A DNA stretch of 64,000 nt from contig CALKGM010000002.1 in assembly GCA_938084675.1 (NCBI GenBank), positions 62,001 to 126,000 on the forward strand. Direction: 5' to 3'. Position 1 is the stretch's first letter; every line of letters starts with the position of its first letter. Both the position numbers and the translations under genes were made by a program. Shown here one piece after another: positions 17,017 through 24,733 of this stretch. The stretch comes from Candidatus Poseidoniaceae archaeon (GTDB taxonomy: Archaea; Thermoplasmatota; Poseidoniia; Poseidoniales; Poseidoniaceae). The notes beneath the pieces were generated by a model. That model was not told where the DNA came from and searched no databases. It saw nothing but the letters and a program-made list of their open reading frames with translations.

Positions 17017-17307
17017 TTAACTGTCAGACTCGGCTTCTTCATCTTCGTTCATGCCTACGATTTCGTAGTTTGACGGGAAGAGTGCAACGATGATTCCTGC
17101 AAGAAGAGATAGGAATCCCCAAGTGAAGTTCTGATAGTAGATCAGTAGTTCTAGGGAAAGAGCCACTAAGAAAAGTCCTCCAAGGTTTGAGGTCCAAACG
17201 AGTGTCTTGAATGTGGACAGGCTCACTCCAGTTGTGCCTGGATTACGGTAAGGTCCGAATTCTCCTCCGAATCGTTGAGCTGACGGGTCCTTTCCTTTCT
17301 TTGACAT
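17017..17307 (-). CDS. Small two-helix membrane protein
   Basis: A 96-residue protein with a soluble Gly/Pro-rich N-terminus (FGGEFGPYRNPGTTGV). Two hydrophobic helices (TSNLGGLFLVALSLELLIYY and WGFLSLLAGIIVALFP) and an acidic tail (NEDEEAESDS) follow. The family is not recognised. It lies 11 bases downstream of the ferredoxin gene at the end of a minus-strand operon. Its size and hairpin topology resemble accessory subunits of membrane complexes, but this is inference. Confidence 0.65.
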   Translation of the reverse strand: MSKKGKDPSAQRFGGEFGPYRNPGTTGVSLSTFKTLVWTSNLGGLFLVALSLELLIYYQNFTWGFLSLLAGIIVALFPSNYEIVGMNEDEEAESDS

Positions 17308-17318
17308 ACTATCCTACC

Positions 17319-17651
17319 TCATCGGTCAATCATGGTGATGGCGTCTGTTGGACATGCAAGCACACACAGCCTGCAACCCGTGCAGGAGTCTCGAATAATT
17401 TTGGCCTTGCGATTGCTTTCAACTGAAAGGAGCGGGCTCTTCACATCAACAAAATAGAGTTCAATCGCATCATCGTCGCATACGATGGTACATTGGTCAC
17501 ACCCGATACACTTCCGTTCCTCAACAAAGGCGACGGTAGTCTCACCACCTTTTGTATTCGCTCGTTGTTCACCCCGTTGGCGATTGAGAGCCGTGCGGAT
17601 TCGCATGGCCTCCTCTTCTCGCCTGCGACGCAACTCATCAGGGCTGGTCAT
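17319..17651 (-). CDS. 2x[4Fe-4S] ferredoxin
   Basis: A 110-residue ferredoxin-type protein. The first cluster motif is CIGCDQCTIVCDDDAI (Asp where Pro normally follows the fourth Cys), the second CTGCRLCVLACPTDAI. A 45-residue Arg/Glu-rich N-terminal helix precedes them, and a short insertion (SPLLSVESNRKAK) separates the clusters. It carries low-potential electrons in the cytoplasm or docks to a membrane enzyme. Its ATG overlaps the stop of the upstream membrane gene (ATGA), so it is co-translated with that gene; a partner role is likely. Confidence 0.85.
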   Translation of the reverse strand: MTSPDELRRRREEEAMRIRTALNRQRGEQRANTKGGETTVAFVEERKCIGCDQCTIVCDDDAIELYFVDVKSPLLSVESNRKAKIIRDSCTGCRLCVLACPTDAITMIDR

Positions 17652-18346
17652 GTTGTTACCACCGTTGGAGGTTCCCCTTCAAACTTGGCAACGGTCAAGT
17701 TGACCAATACATCACCAAAGCAATAGAATGCTCCAACAAGAAGGGGGGGATTCCAAGCGGTCAGTCCCGTCCATGGGACCTCTGTGGCCCATGTCCAGTT
17801 TTGCAAGTAGGTTCCAAGCAGTTCCATCGCAAGAGCCGCCCATGCCATTGCAGCGTAGAGCCGAGGCTGTGGCCCCCACTGCGTGAAACCAAGAACAAGC
17901 AGGAGAAGGAAGATTCCTGACGTATCTTCGCCCGTCCATAAACCATACAAGACCATCGGGACGAAAGGTAACAAAAGTGGCATGGCCCAAGATACATTCA
18001 TCTGAAGTGCTGCCCGCCTCCCTAGGTCAAAAAGAAAATAATGCCCTGCCGGGACAAAAAGTGGCATGAGGTCGCGTTGGTATTCATACACGAGCCAAAC
18101 TTCTGAGAAAAACAATTCCATCGGTGTGGCAATGGCGACTACGGTAAGCATTTCAATTCGCTCTTTTCGGTCAGTAGAGAAATAAATCTTCCCAAAAAGA
18201 GCCCAACACCAAATGTTAACTGGCCACTCAGCCAAGGTATCAGGGAGGAGCCCTCCGAGAGCTGTAGCAGAAATCCATAAGCCAATCGCGATGGTCCCAA
18301 CGTACCAAAGCGAGCGGTTCATGGTGTAGGGGATGAGGTTCTCCAT
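17648..18346 (-). CDS. Polytopic membrane protein, unknown
   Basis: A 232-residue protein with about seven hydrophobic segments. It is rich in aromatic residues near the membrane ends (SEVWLVYEYQRDL and YLQNWTWATEVPWTGL, then NPPLLVGAFYCFGD). No family is recognised with confidence. ATG 18344-18346 is chosen because it lies one base after the stop of the dehydrogenase gene; an upstream in-frame ATG at 18385 would run deep into that gene. It overlaps the ferredoxin gene downstream. Confidence 0.65.
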   Translation of the reverse strand: MENLIPYTMNRSLWYVGTIAIGLWISATALGGLLPDTLAEWPVNIWCWALFGKIYFSTDRKERIEMLTVVAIATPMELFFSEVWLVYEYQRDLMPLFVPAGHYFLFDLGRRAALQMNVSWAMPLLLPFVPMVLYGLWTGEDTSGIFLLLLVLGFTQWGPQPRLYAAMAWAALAMELLGTYLQNWTWATEVPWTGLTAWNPPLLVGAFYCFGDVLVNLTVAKFEGEPPTVVTT

Positions 18347-18347
18347 T

Positions 18348-19385
18348 TCAGTTTGACCGCTCAATATGGTGCTCAATCTTGACACCGTTCTTGACCATCA
18401 AAGAAAGCGCTCTGTCAAGGAACGCCGGGGGTAATTCTTCGGGTGAAAAGACTCCAGGCGGTAGAATCTCATCGTTTTCGCACAAAGTAAGGGCTGTTGC
18501 TAAAGTGACAAGACCTGTTGTTCGGGCCATTGATGAGTCGCCTTTGTACCCATTGTCCTCAATCCGCCAGATGAAACGTTGAGTATCATTTTCTGCCTTG
18601 ACCTCCATCCAGGTGAATTCATCTCGCGTTGTGTCAAGTGTCCATGAGTCCAACAGTGCATCAAGGTCTAATTCTCCAGCATCTCGCTCGTCAATATAGC
18701 GCTGGATATGACCAGGCCAACGAACGGTATATTCTGACATATCATCTGCTTTCATTGTAAAAAGAAGGGATCGGAGTCCGTCTGAAAGAAAGGCTTCCAT
18801 TGTGCCCTTTCCGCCAACTTCAATGAGATGCCGTTCTTCAAGCGCAGGGAGTGTTGCTACCTCCGACTTTCTGATAACCCTTGCAGGGCGAGTATATTCT
18901 GCAATCACATCGGCAGGGGAGAACGGCGCCATATAGGACCAGTCATCATCTGGTTGAGACGGATTACCACCAACGCGAATTTCCGCATTTTTGAAGGTCC
19001 CAAGTTTGGCTTGTGCTTCAGCGAGTAACATGTTCGAGAGTCCAGGCGCAATACCGACATCCCATACGACGGTGGCGTTTGAGGCTATGGCGAGCTCTTG
19101 AAGTCGGTCGGGAGTCTCTTCCGCAAATGAAAGGTCTACGACAGTCCTGCCAAGTTGAACAAGTTTCTCAGTACATTCACCGCCAATATCACCGGGCAAC
19201 ATGTTCACTACCAAACCATCTGGCAGTTGGTGAAGTCTTTGGGTAATGTCTCCAAGATGCATGATGATGCCTTCAGTTGAGTTTGGCTTGAGGTCGTAAA
19301 CGTGAATTTCGTGTCCTGCCTCAACCAAATGCCGAACAACAAAGGCTCCAACTAAACCGCTTCCGAGGCAATGCAATGTTGTCAT
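18348..19385 (-). CDS. Saccharopine dehydrogenase / lysine 6-dehydrogenase-like oxidoreductase
   Basis: A 345-residue NAD(P)-dependent oxidoreductase of the saccharopine dehydrogenase superfamily. The N-terminal Rossmann fold shows LGSGLVGAFVVRHLVEAGH with an acidic residue (VYD) ending strand 2. VVDLSFAEET and WDVGIAPGLSNML match the family's substrate-domain entry, and TVRWPGHIQRY matches the conserved RYPGH-like element. Members act on lysine, saccharopine or carboxynorspermidine-type imines. It lies 6 bases after the GshA-type gene and one base before the membrane gene. The substrate is unknown; the neighbours suggest an amino-acid-derived small molecule. Confidence 0.82.
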   Translation of the reverse strand: MTTLHCLGSGLVGAFVVRHLVEAGHEIHVYDLKPNSTEGIIMHLGDITQRLHQLPDGLVVNMLPGDIGGECTEKLVQLGRTVVDLSFAEETPDRLQELAIASNATVVWDVGIAPGLSNMLLAEAQAKLGTFKNAEIRVGGNPSQPDDDWSYMAPFSPADVIAEYTRPARVIRKSEVATLPALEERHLIEVGGKGTMEAFLSDGLRSLLFTMKADDMSEYTVRWPGHIQRYIDERDAGELDLDALLDSWTLDTTRDEFTWMEVKAENDTQRFIWRIEDNGYKGDSSMARTTGLVTLATALTLCENDEILPPGVFSPEELPPAFLDRALSLMVKNGVKIEHHIERSN

Positions 19386-19391
19386 TTGAGT

Positions 19392-20594
19392 TCACCGTTC
19401 AATGTTTGACTCTGCACCCATGGCGAGCATGCTCAGTTCTGCGAGGAGTGCATGCCAGCCGTGAGCGTGTTCCCCGTATATGTGACCGGAGTTTGAGTAA
19501 TCCTCAAACCGTGCGCTTGGAGAATTAAGGTTATCCATGTCCGATTTTTTAGGATTAATTCTGTAAAACCATGAAGCGGCCTCACCGTCAACAAGGTACA
19601 CGACGGGTTCCACGGGTTCGCCTTCTTCGGTAAGCATGGAGGTGGGGATTCCTTCTTGGATGAGGTAATTATCCACTTCGGCTCCTCCTTTTGCATAACG
19701 AAGTTTGTTAATTTTACGATTGGAGAGATTTAGTATTGCATCTCCTGATGTCAATACCATGATTCCTAATCCATAGGTTCCGCGGTCGTTCTTCATGACC
19801 ACCGCAGGTTTTCTTTCAATTCCTAAGGCATCGTATCGGGATTGGATGTTCGCAATGAATGCATCAATCTCACCAGCGAGTTTCGTACGGCATCCGACTT
19901 CAGTTAGGCATTTGTCCTCCGAAACAAACCATTCAGGCATCAGGTGCCACGGGTCAATTTCAAGCATCTCTCCGATTTCATTGATGTACCCCTGCAAGCA
20001 AGCATAATGCTCGGATTTTCTTCGCTGGTGCCATCCCATCTCGGCAGGAGGGGACACATTAGGCGCGGTAAGTCCAGGGAGTTTGCCGTTCGTGAGGTCG
20101 TTATTCAAGAGAATAAGGTCTGGCTTTCCTCCTTCTATCGTTAAATCACCATCTCCGTTTAGCAACACTTGGTCAATGCTTAGTGGGCCAGATATTCCCA
20201 TGAGGGAACCTAGATCTTCAAATTCGGGTGAACCAATCGTACATTTGAATCCGGCCATCTGGATCAATCGCTGAATTGTTGCAATGTTTTCGATGTATCC
20301 TTGGTTCCGGGTATGGCTTTCAGGATAGATGTGCACCCACTTGCAATTTGGTTGTGTTCGCGTAATGTGAGCTTTGAATAGACTCGAAAGGGCATCTAAG
20401 TCGTTCTCTGCCACATTGTTGAATCCTGCAGGAAAATGGTTGGCATCGACTACACCGACTTTCCAGCCAGCGTCTCGGATGTCAACGCTTCCGTAAATTG
20501 GAATCGGTACTTCTTTTCGCTTTACTGCCATCCAATCCGTAATTAATTCACGTTTGGATTCCAGCAGGGAGGTTAATTCGTGTACGTGTGTCAT
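19392..20594 (-). CDS. gshA: Glutamate-cysteine ligase, GshA_ferroox type (ATP-grasp-like)
   Basis: A 400-residue protein that matches, along its whole length, the proteobacterial glutamate-cysteine ligase family first defined in Acidithiobacillus. Seen: VDIRDAGWKVGVVDANHFPAGFNN ending at residue 60 (family: LAPVDTNLFPAGFNN); PESHTRNQGYIENIAT (91-106); DLILLNNDLTNG (159-170); GWHQRRKSEHYA (187-198); KNDRGTYGLGIMVL (268-281), the nucleotide-binding loop; and EPVVYLVDGEAASWFYRIN. It would join glutamate to cysteine with ATP in the cytoplasm, or make a related gamma-glutamyl amide. Its start overlaps the asparagine synthase stop. The family is mainly bacterial, so transfer is likely. Confidence 0.82.
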   Translation of the reverse strand: MTHVHELTSLLESKRELITDWMAVKRKEVPIPIYGSVDIRDAGWKVGVVDANHFPAGFNNVAENDLDALSSLFKAHITRTQPNCKWVHIYPESHTRNQGYIENIATIQRLIQMAGFKCTIGSPEFEDLGSLMGISGPLSIDQVLLNGDGDLTIEGGKPDLILLNNDLTNGKLPGLTAPNVSPPAEMGWHQRRKSEHYACLQGYINEIGEMLEIDPWHLMPEWFVSEDKCLTEVGCRTKLAGEIDAFIANIQSRYDALGIERKPAVVMKNDRGTYGLGIMVLTSGDAILNLSNRKINKLRYAKGGAEVDNYLIQEGIPTSMLTEEGEPVEPVVYLVDGEAASWFYRINPKKSDMDNLNSPSARFEDYSNSGHIYGEHAHGWHALLAELSMLAMGAESNIER

Positions 20595-22375
20595 GGCAAA
20601 ACCTCGGTGAGTAGGGTGTGGATATCTCCGCCCTTCTTGACTCTTCCACCATCCAAAAGGTGCATGGACTCGAATAGTCCGAGTCCTAAAGCCAATTCAG
20701 ATTGTCCTTTGAATATTGGAGAGAGGCTCTCATATTTTGCTACAAGTTGCTCTGTTTCAGATGAAAAATCATCAAGGAAGGTCTGCAACATCGTAGGGGA
20801 TGTTGCTCGCCCTGCAGGCATTTTTGGCCGTCTAACAATTTCTTTGGGTAGTCCAGTGAGGTCGGCAGCTTCCCGAAGAGCAGCCTTTTCTTCCAAATTC
20901 GAGGGCAATCTCCAATCCATGGGCAGGCGGTTAGCTGCCCCTAGATGAGGTGTTCCGAGGAAAGGAACACGAACTTCGAGGGAGTGAGCCATGGAATGTC
21001 GGTCAACTAGACGCAATTGGAAATTACTGAGTTGCCCGTGGTCCAACTCAAACTGAAGGAAGGTCTCGAGGTTTTTTGCTTGTTCTTCAGGTCTCTGATG
21101 GGGTGAGAGCCATCCCTCTTCACTATCAAGGGGGCCGTTTTCAAGCGCAGTTTGGGTGGAATGGGGGAGTGATTGAAGACGTTGGCGTAGAAGGCCAGCA
21201 TGCTGTGTGAGGTCTCGATACCGAGGATAACCCGCATGCAATTCATCGGCGCCCTGTCCACAAAGCCCAACTTTGACCTTTTTAGCCATCGTTTCAAAGA
21301 GAGGTTGGAAGAACAGAACCGTCACATCAAGATCTTCGCCGTGCCAGATCAAGTTCGGAAGAGCTCGCTCAAACGCATCGGGTTCGAGAATGTGCTGATG
21401 ATGGCGGAGGTCAAAATGCGAAGCGACAAGTTCTGCCGCTTTCCAATCAGCGTTTTCCTCGCTTTCAGCCACTGTCCAACACTCCGGGACGGGTTGCTCG
21501 GCCCGAGAGGCTGCTTCTTGAGCGACCGCAGCCACGAGGCTTGAATCGAGTCCTCCCGACAAGACGATTCCGACTGGAACATCTGCCATCAATCGTTGTT
21601 GGACGCTGGAAACGAACGAATCAAGAAGAACCGGGGCTTGGGTTATTGGGTTCCATTCAGATTCTGGTTGTACCAGTTGATGTTTAATGATCGCTCTCCC
21701 AGACATGAACGCATTTCCATGTTCGTTTAGTTCCCATGTTTCCACGGTCCCGGGTTGTACTTGAGTCACACCTTTGAGTAGCGTAGTGGCGTCAAGTGGG
21801 TATTCCCAAACCATTCGCGCTGCAAGTGCAATATCATCCAGTTCGGGAACATGTCGGTCATCAGCTCGTAGCGCTTTCACTTCACTCGCAAACAGGAGTG
21901 TTCCTTCCACTTCGGTTTTCACCATAGGTTTGATACCGAGCGAATCTCTTGCGAGAATGAGTTGTTTGTTTTGGGCGTCCCATAGTGCGATTGCAAACAT
22001 CCCATCGAGCTCTTTCAACCAAGACGCGTGGTCGTTGGCGCTCGGCACAAGTTGGTTCGTTGCAAGAAACTGGTCGTGGAGTGCAAGAATAACCTCGCTA
22101 TCTCCAGATGTCGTGAAGGGATAATGGCTAAGTTTAGTGCGAAGTTTTCGATGATTGTAGATCTCTCCGTTCACGATGAGAGTTCGCTCATTTGAACCAT
22201 GGATTGGCTGTTGGCTACCGTGAACATCAACAATTGCCAATCGCGTGTGGCCAAAGGCAACATTGTCGTCCAACCAAACATTTTGCCCGTCGGGCCCCCG
22301 ATGAAGTTGGAGTTGATTCATTCGTCGAACAACGGCGATATCGGGGTTGCCTAGCATCCCGCCAATTCCGCACAT
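20591..22375 (-). CDS. asnB: Asparagine synthase (glutamine-hydrolysing)
   Basis: A 594-residue AsnB-family enzyme. The N-terminus MCGIGGMLG exposes Cys2 as the glutaminase nucleophile, followed by QLHRGPDGQNVW and ERTLIVNGEIYNH. The synthase half has the PP-loop SGGLDSSLVAA and LCGQGADELHAGYPRYRDL. It amidates aspartate with ATP and glutamine nitrogen; many paralogues amidate other carboxylates. The direct overlap with the GshA-type ligase and the saccharopine-dehydrogenase-like gene raises that possibility here. It is probably the first large gene of a six-gene unit reading to 17017. Confidence 0.93.
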   Translation of the reverse strand: MCGIGGMLGNPDIAVVRRMNQLQLHRGPDGQNVWLDDNVAFGHTRLAIVDVHGSQQPIHGSNERTLIVNGEIYNHRKLRTKLSHYPFTTSGDSEVILALHDQFLATNQLVPSANDHASWLKELDGMFAIALWDAQNKQLILARDSLGIKPMVKTEVEGTLLFASEVKALRADDRHVPELDDIALAARMVWEYPLDATTLLKGVTQVQPGTVETWELNEHGNAFMSGRAIIKHQLVQPESEWNPITQAPVLLDSFVSSVQQRLMADVPVGIVLSGGLDSSLVAAVAQEAASRAEQPVPECWTVAESEENADWKAAELVASHFDLRHHQHILEPDAFERALPNLIWHGEDLDVTVLFFQPLFETMAKKVKVGLCGQGADELHAGYPRYRDLTQHAGLLRQRLQSLPHSTQTALENGPLDSEEGWLSPHQRPEEQAKNLETFLQFELDHGQLSNFQLRLVDRHSMAHSLEVRVPFLGTPHLGAANRLPMDWRLPSNLEEKAALREAADLTGLPKEIVRRPKMPAGRATSPTMLQTFLDDFSSETEQLVAKYESLSPIFKGQSELALGLGLFESMHLLDGGRVKKGGDIHTLLTEVLP

Positions 22376-22431
22376 GTATTGCTGTCACTGACTTTCCTTT
22401 TCAAGGAATGTTCAATCCTCGGTTGAAAAAA

Positions 22432-22542
22432 TCACCAAAGTGGGTAACGGACCATTGTGATGGCGAGGAAAAGAATTGCAAGTCCAAAACCGACGTAGTA
22501 CGCAATTTGGGGCGGGTCATTATGTTGGGACTCATCTGACAT
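22432..22542 (-). CDS. 36-residue single-pass membrane microprotein
   Basis: A short frame with a convincing GAGGAG 5-6 bases before its ATG. The product starts MSDESQHNDPPQIAYYVG, then FGLAILFLAITMVRYPLW and stop. This gives a polar acidic N-terminus, one membrane helix of about 18 residues and a short C-terminus. It lies between the polyprenol-kinase-like gene (76 bases upstream) and asnB (56 bases downstream), in the same direction. Tiny proteins of this form often stabilise membrane enzymes; the partner is unknown. Confidence 0.6.
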   Translation of the reverse strand: MSDESQHNDPPQIAYYVGFGLAILFLAITMVRYPLW

Positions 22543-22618
22543 GGGCTCTCCTCGGTTGAAACGAAGAATGCCCCCCATTTGAATATGTTGAGCAAAATCT
22601 ATGCTATTGATTACTAAT

Positions 22619-23248
22619 CTACAACATCACTTGGGCAAATGGTTCCAACAAAAGAACCAATGCAAGCGGTATGAGGAGCATGGTGGCGTTGTCATCGATG
22701 TAACGCAACCGTGGCCATTCAGCAATCATGCAAACTGGAGCAAGAAGCAATGCAATCCATACTGGAGTGCCGAATTGCAGGGAACAGACGAGCCATATTG
22801 CAAGGATAACACCAGTCGATGCTAGCATCACTTGCCGTGTACCGATCCCCTTTCGTCGCAGTTCCCCCATGAGAGGGTCTCCAAAAGCCAGTGAGATAAT
22901 CAATGGATAGGCATAGGCTTCATGCGGGACCAATAACAACACCATCCCGATGCTGAAAGCCCCCCATGCAAGAGCAGATACTTGATTTGCTTCATAATCA
23001 CGTTGTCCAAAAATTGTGATTCCATATCGCAACCGGATACTTTCCGCAACAAGGGCGAACAAAACGACAGCTGCAACGATTTGGTTCAACTCCATGCTGA
23101 CGTTAGCGGCCACATCTTCTCCAAGGCCAAAGTAGAGAAGTGGTATCCCAGCCATGCTTACATGGATCACCCTACGGAGAATATGACCCTTCATTCCCCC
23201 GACCGAGGTATCAACTGGATTTGTTAGTTCAACTTGATCGCTCATCAT
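22619..23248 (-). CDS. Polyprenol/phytol/dolichol kinase-like membrane protein
   Basis: A 209-residue membrane protein with about six to seven helices. It shows the pattern of the SEC59/VTE5/DGK1 CTP-dependent kinase and CDP-diglyceride transferase-like family: a basic entry before helix 1 (HILRRVIHVSMAG), an internal GDPLMGELRRKGIG and a C-terminal IDDNATMLLIPLALVLLL. These enzymes phosphorylate isoprenoid alcohols or diacylglycerol. The start overlaps the MeaB stop by about 20 bases; MSDQ at 23245 is an alternative start. The precise substrate cannot be read from sequence. Confidence 0.65.
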   Translation of the reverse strand: MMSDQVELTNPVDTSVGGMKGHILRRVIHVSMAGIPLLYFGLGEDVAANVSMELNQIVAAVVLFALVAESIRLRYGITIFGQRDYEANQVSALAWGAFSIGMVLLLVPHEAYAYPLIISLAFGDPLMGELRRKGIGTRQVMLASTGVILAIWLVCSLQFGTPVWIALLLAPVCMIAEWPRLRYIDDNATMLLIPLALVLLLEPFAQVML

Positions 23249-24140
23249 TGTCCCCTAACAGGATAGTCAATGCGTTCTCAATATCAATTGTCCCCTTTGT
23301 GAGAAGGTCAAGACATTCATTGTAAGATGGATGGGTTAGAAGCCGGCGTTCATGGCTTGCGAGCAGCCGCTCTCTCATTCGTGCCCGAGTGGCACGCCCA
23401 GATGCTTCGAGTTGAAGCAAGAGGTCTGAGGCCGCTTCAATCCCGATTCCATGAAGGCCCGATGTCAGTAAGACAGGCGGGGCTTCACGTTGTCCTAGAT
23501 TGAAGGACTCTTGGAGTTCAGATGCATGCTTTTGCGCCCCATCAAGGTCCGCTTTATTGACGAGCACAGCGTCTGCCAGTTCGAGTAATCCCGCTTTTTC
23601 GGCTTGTATTCCATCACCTCTGGCTGGCCCTTCCACCACAATGATGCGGTCCGCTACTGCCGCACACCTCAATTCGGACTGCCCCGAACCGACTGTCTCA
23701 ATGAGTACTCTATTCCAGCCACAAGCGTGGAGAAACGAAGCCATATCTTCAACAATCAATGGTACGCTACCTGATGCTGCTCTCGTTGCGATTGACCGAA
23801 CATATACGAGATCTTTGATTTCCGGGTCGTCTACTGAAGTCATTCGTACTCGGTCACCGAGTAATGCACCTCCGGTTCGGGGTGAACTCGGGTCAACTGC
23901 TAACAAGGCGAGTTGATGTCCCTGTTTGGCCCATTGGGTCATCAATGCGTCGACAAGTACAGATTTCCCAACCCCTGGAGCCCCGGTAATGGCCATTGTA
24001 TTCCATGTTGATTTGTCGGTTTTTATCGCTGAGGTTATTCCAGCGTCATCAAGAGTAAATGTACCGTTTTCAATGGCGGACAATACGCGAGCAAGGGCTC
24101 GGCGTTCGCCGTTGAGCGCACGAGCAACTTCATCTTGCAT
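23229..24140 (-). CDS. meaB: Methylmalonyl-CoA mutase-associated GTPase MeaB/ArgK
   Basis: A 303-residue P-loop GTPase that guards and reloads B12-dependent acyl-CoA mutases. Seen: ITGAPGVGKSVLVDALM (P-loop), LLAVDPSSPRTGGALLGDR (switch region with the SIMIBI-class aspartate), DMASFLHACGWNRVLIETVG, and base-recognition NKAD. A C-terminal helical dimerisation region follows. It lies 11 bases after the B12-binding subunit of the mutase and reads into the kinase-like gene. Assignment is firm on motif order and context. Confidence 0.95.
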   Translation of the reverse strand: MQDEVARALNGERRALARVLSAIENGTFTLDDAGITSAIKTDKSTWNTMAITGAPGVGKSVLVDALMTQWAKQGHQLALLAVDPSSPRTGGALLGDRVRMTSVDDPEIKDLVYVRSIATRAASGSVPLIVEDMASFLHACGWNRVLIETVGSGQSELRCAAVADRIIVVEGPARGDGIQAEKAGLLELADAVLVNKADLDGAQKHASELQESFNLGQREAPPVLLTSGLHGIGIEAASDLLLQLEASGRATRARMRERLLASHERRLLTHPSYNECLDLLTKGTIDIENALTILLGDNDERSS

Positions 24141-24151
24141 GTGAGGTCACC

Positions 24152-24598
24152 TCATGCCTTGGATTCCCAATGCCAGTCGTTTCCTTGGCCCACTCCAGCA
24201 TCGTTCATGCCGTTCGCATGTTGAATGAATTCAAGGATTTCAGAAGTTGGCGTACCGGGTCCAAAAATTGCTTTGATACCTGCGCTGAAAAGTTCTGGTC
24301 GGTCTTCATGAGGAATGATTCCTCCACCAAAGACGATAACATCCTCAAGGCCTTCATTCACCAACAATTCGCACACTTTTGGAAAGAGATGGCTATGGGC
24401 TCCGGAAAGAGATGAAAGCCCTAAAAATCGCGCATCTTCATCACGCACTGTCTCAACAATTTGTTGTGCGGTTCGACGAAGCCCAGTGTAAATCACTTCG
24501 TGGCCAGCATCACGAAGGGTACGGGCGACAACCTTTGCTCCGCGGTCATGACCGTCCAGTCCAGGTTTGGCGACAACAATGCGTAACGGTTGGGCCAT
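24152..24598 (-). CDS. Methylmalonyl-CoA mutase, B12-binding small subunit
   Basis: A 148-residue cobalamin-binding domain: [20 protein letters not shown] contains DGHDRG, the His that ligates cobalt. GLSSLSGAH and [10 protein letters not shown] continue the B12 fold, and [15 protein letters not shown] closes it. In archaea this domain is often separate from the large catalytic subunit, which is not in this window. Together with MeaB and the divergent carboxylase operon it converts propionyl-CoA to succinyl-CoA. The gap to pccB (24599-24733) must hold both divergent promoters. Confidence 0.95.
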   Translation of the reverse strand: MAQPLRIVVAKPGLDGHDRGAKVVARTLRDAGHEVIYTGLRRTAQQIVETVRDEDARFLGLSSLSGAHSHLFPKVCELLVNEGLEDVIVFGGGIIPHEDRPELFSAGIKAIFGPGTPTSEILEFIQHANGMNDAGVGQGNDWHWESKA

Positions 24599-24733
24599 GA
24601 ACTGAGGAACAGGCGCCTCCCTATCAACACACCCCTTGGAGGGAACTTGAATCCGGGCTCAACCGCCGTTTTCACGGATTTACAAGAGCAACGCATAAGG
24701 GCGGCGTTTTCATCCATCCGAAGGGGGAAGTCC

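Noticed and set aside
22401-22595. 64-codon minus-strand frame in the asnB upstream gap
   Set aside because: It has no ribosome site and no sensible composition; the overlapping 36-codon frame has a strong site and a clean membrane helix.
24590-24733. 48-residue N-terminal extension of PccB
   Set aside because: It would overlap the divergent B12-subunit start and the promoter gap; ATG 24734 has its own ribosome site.
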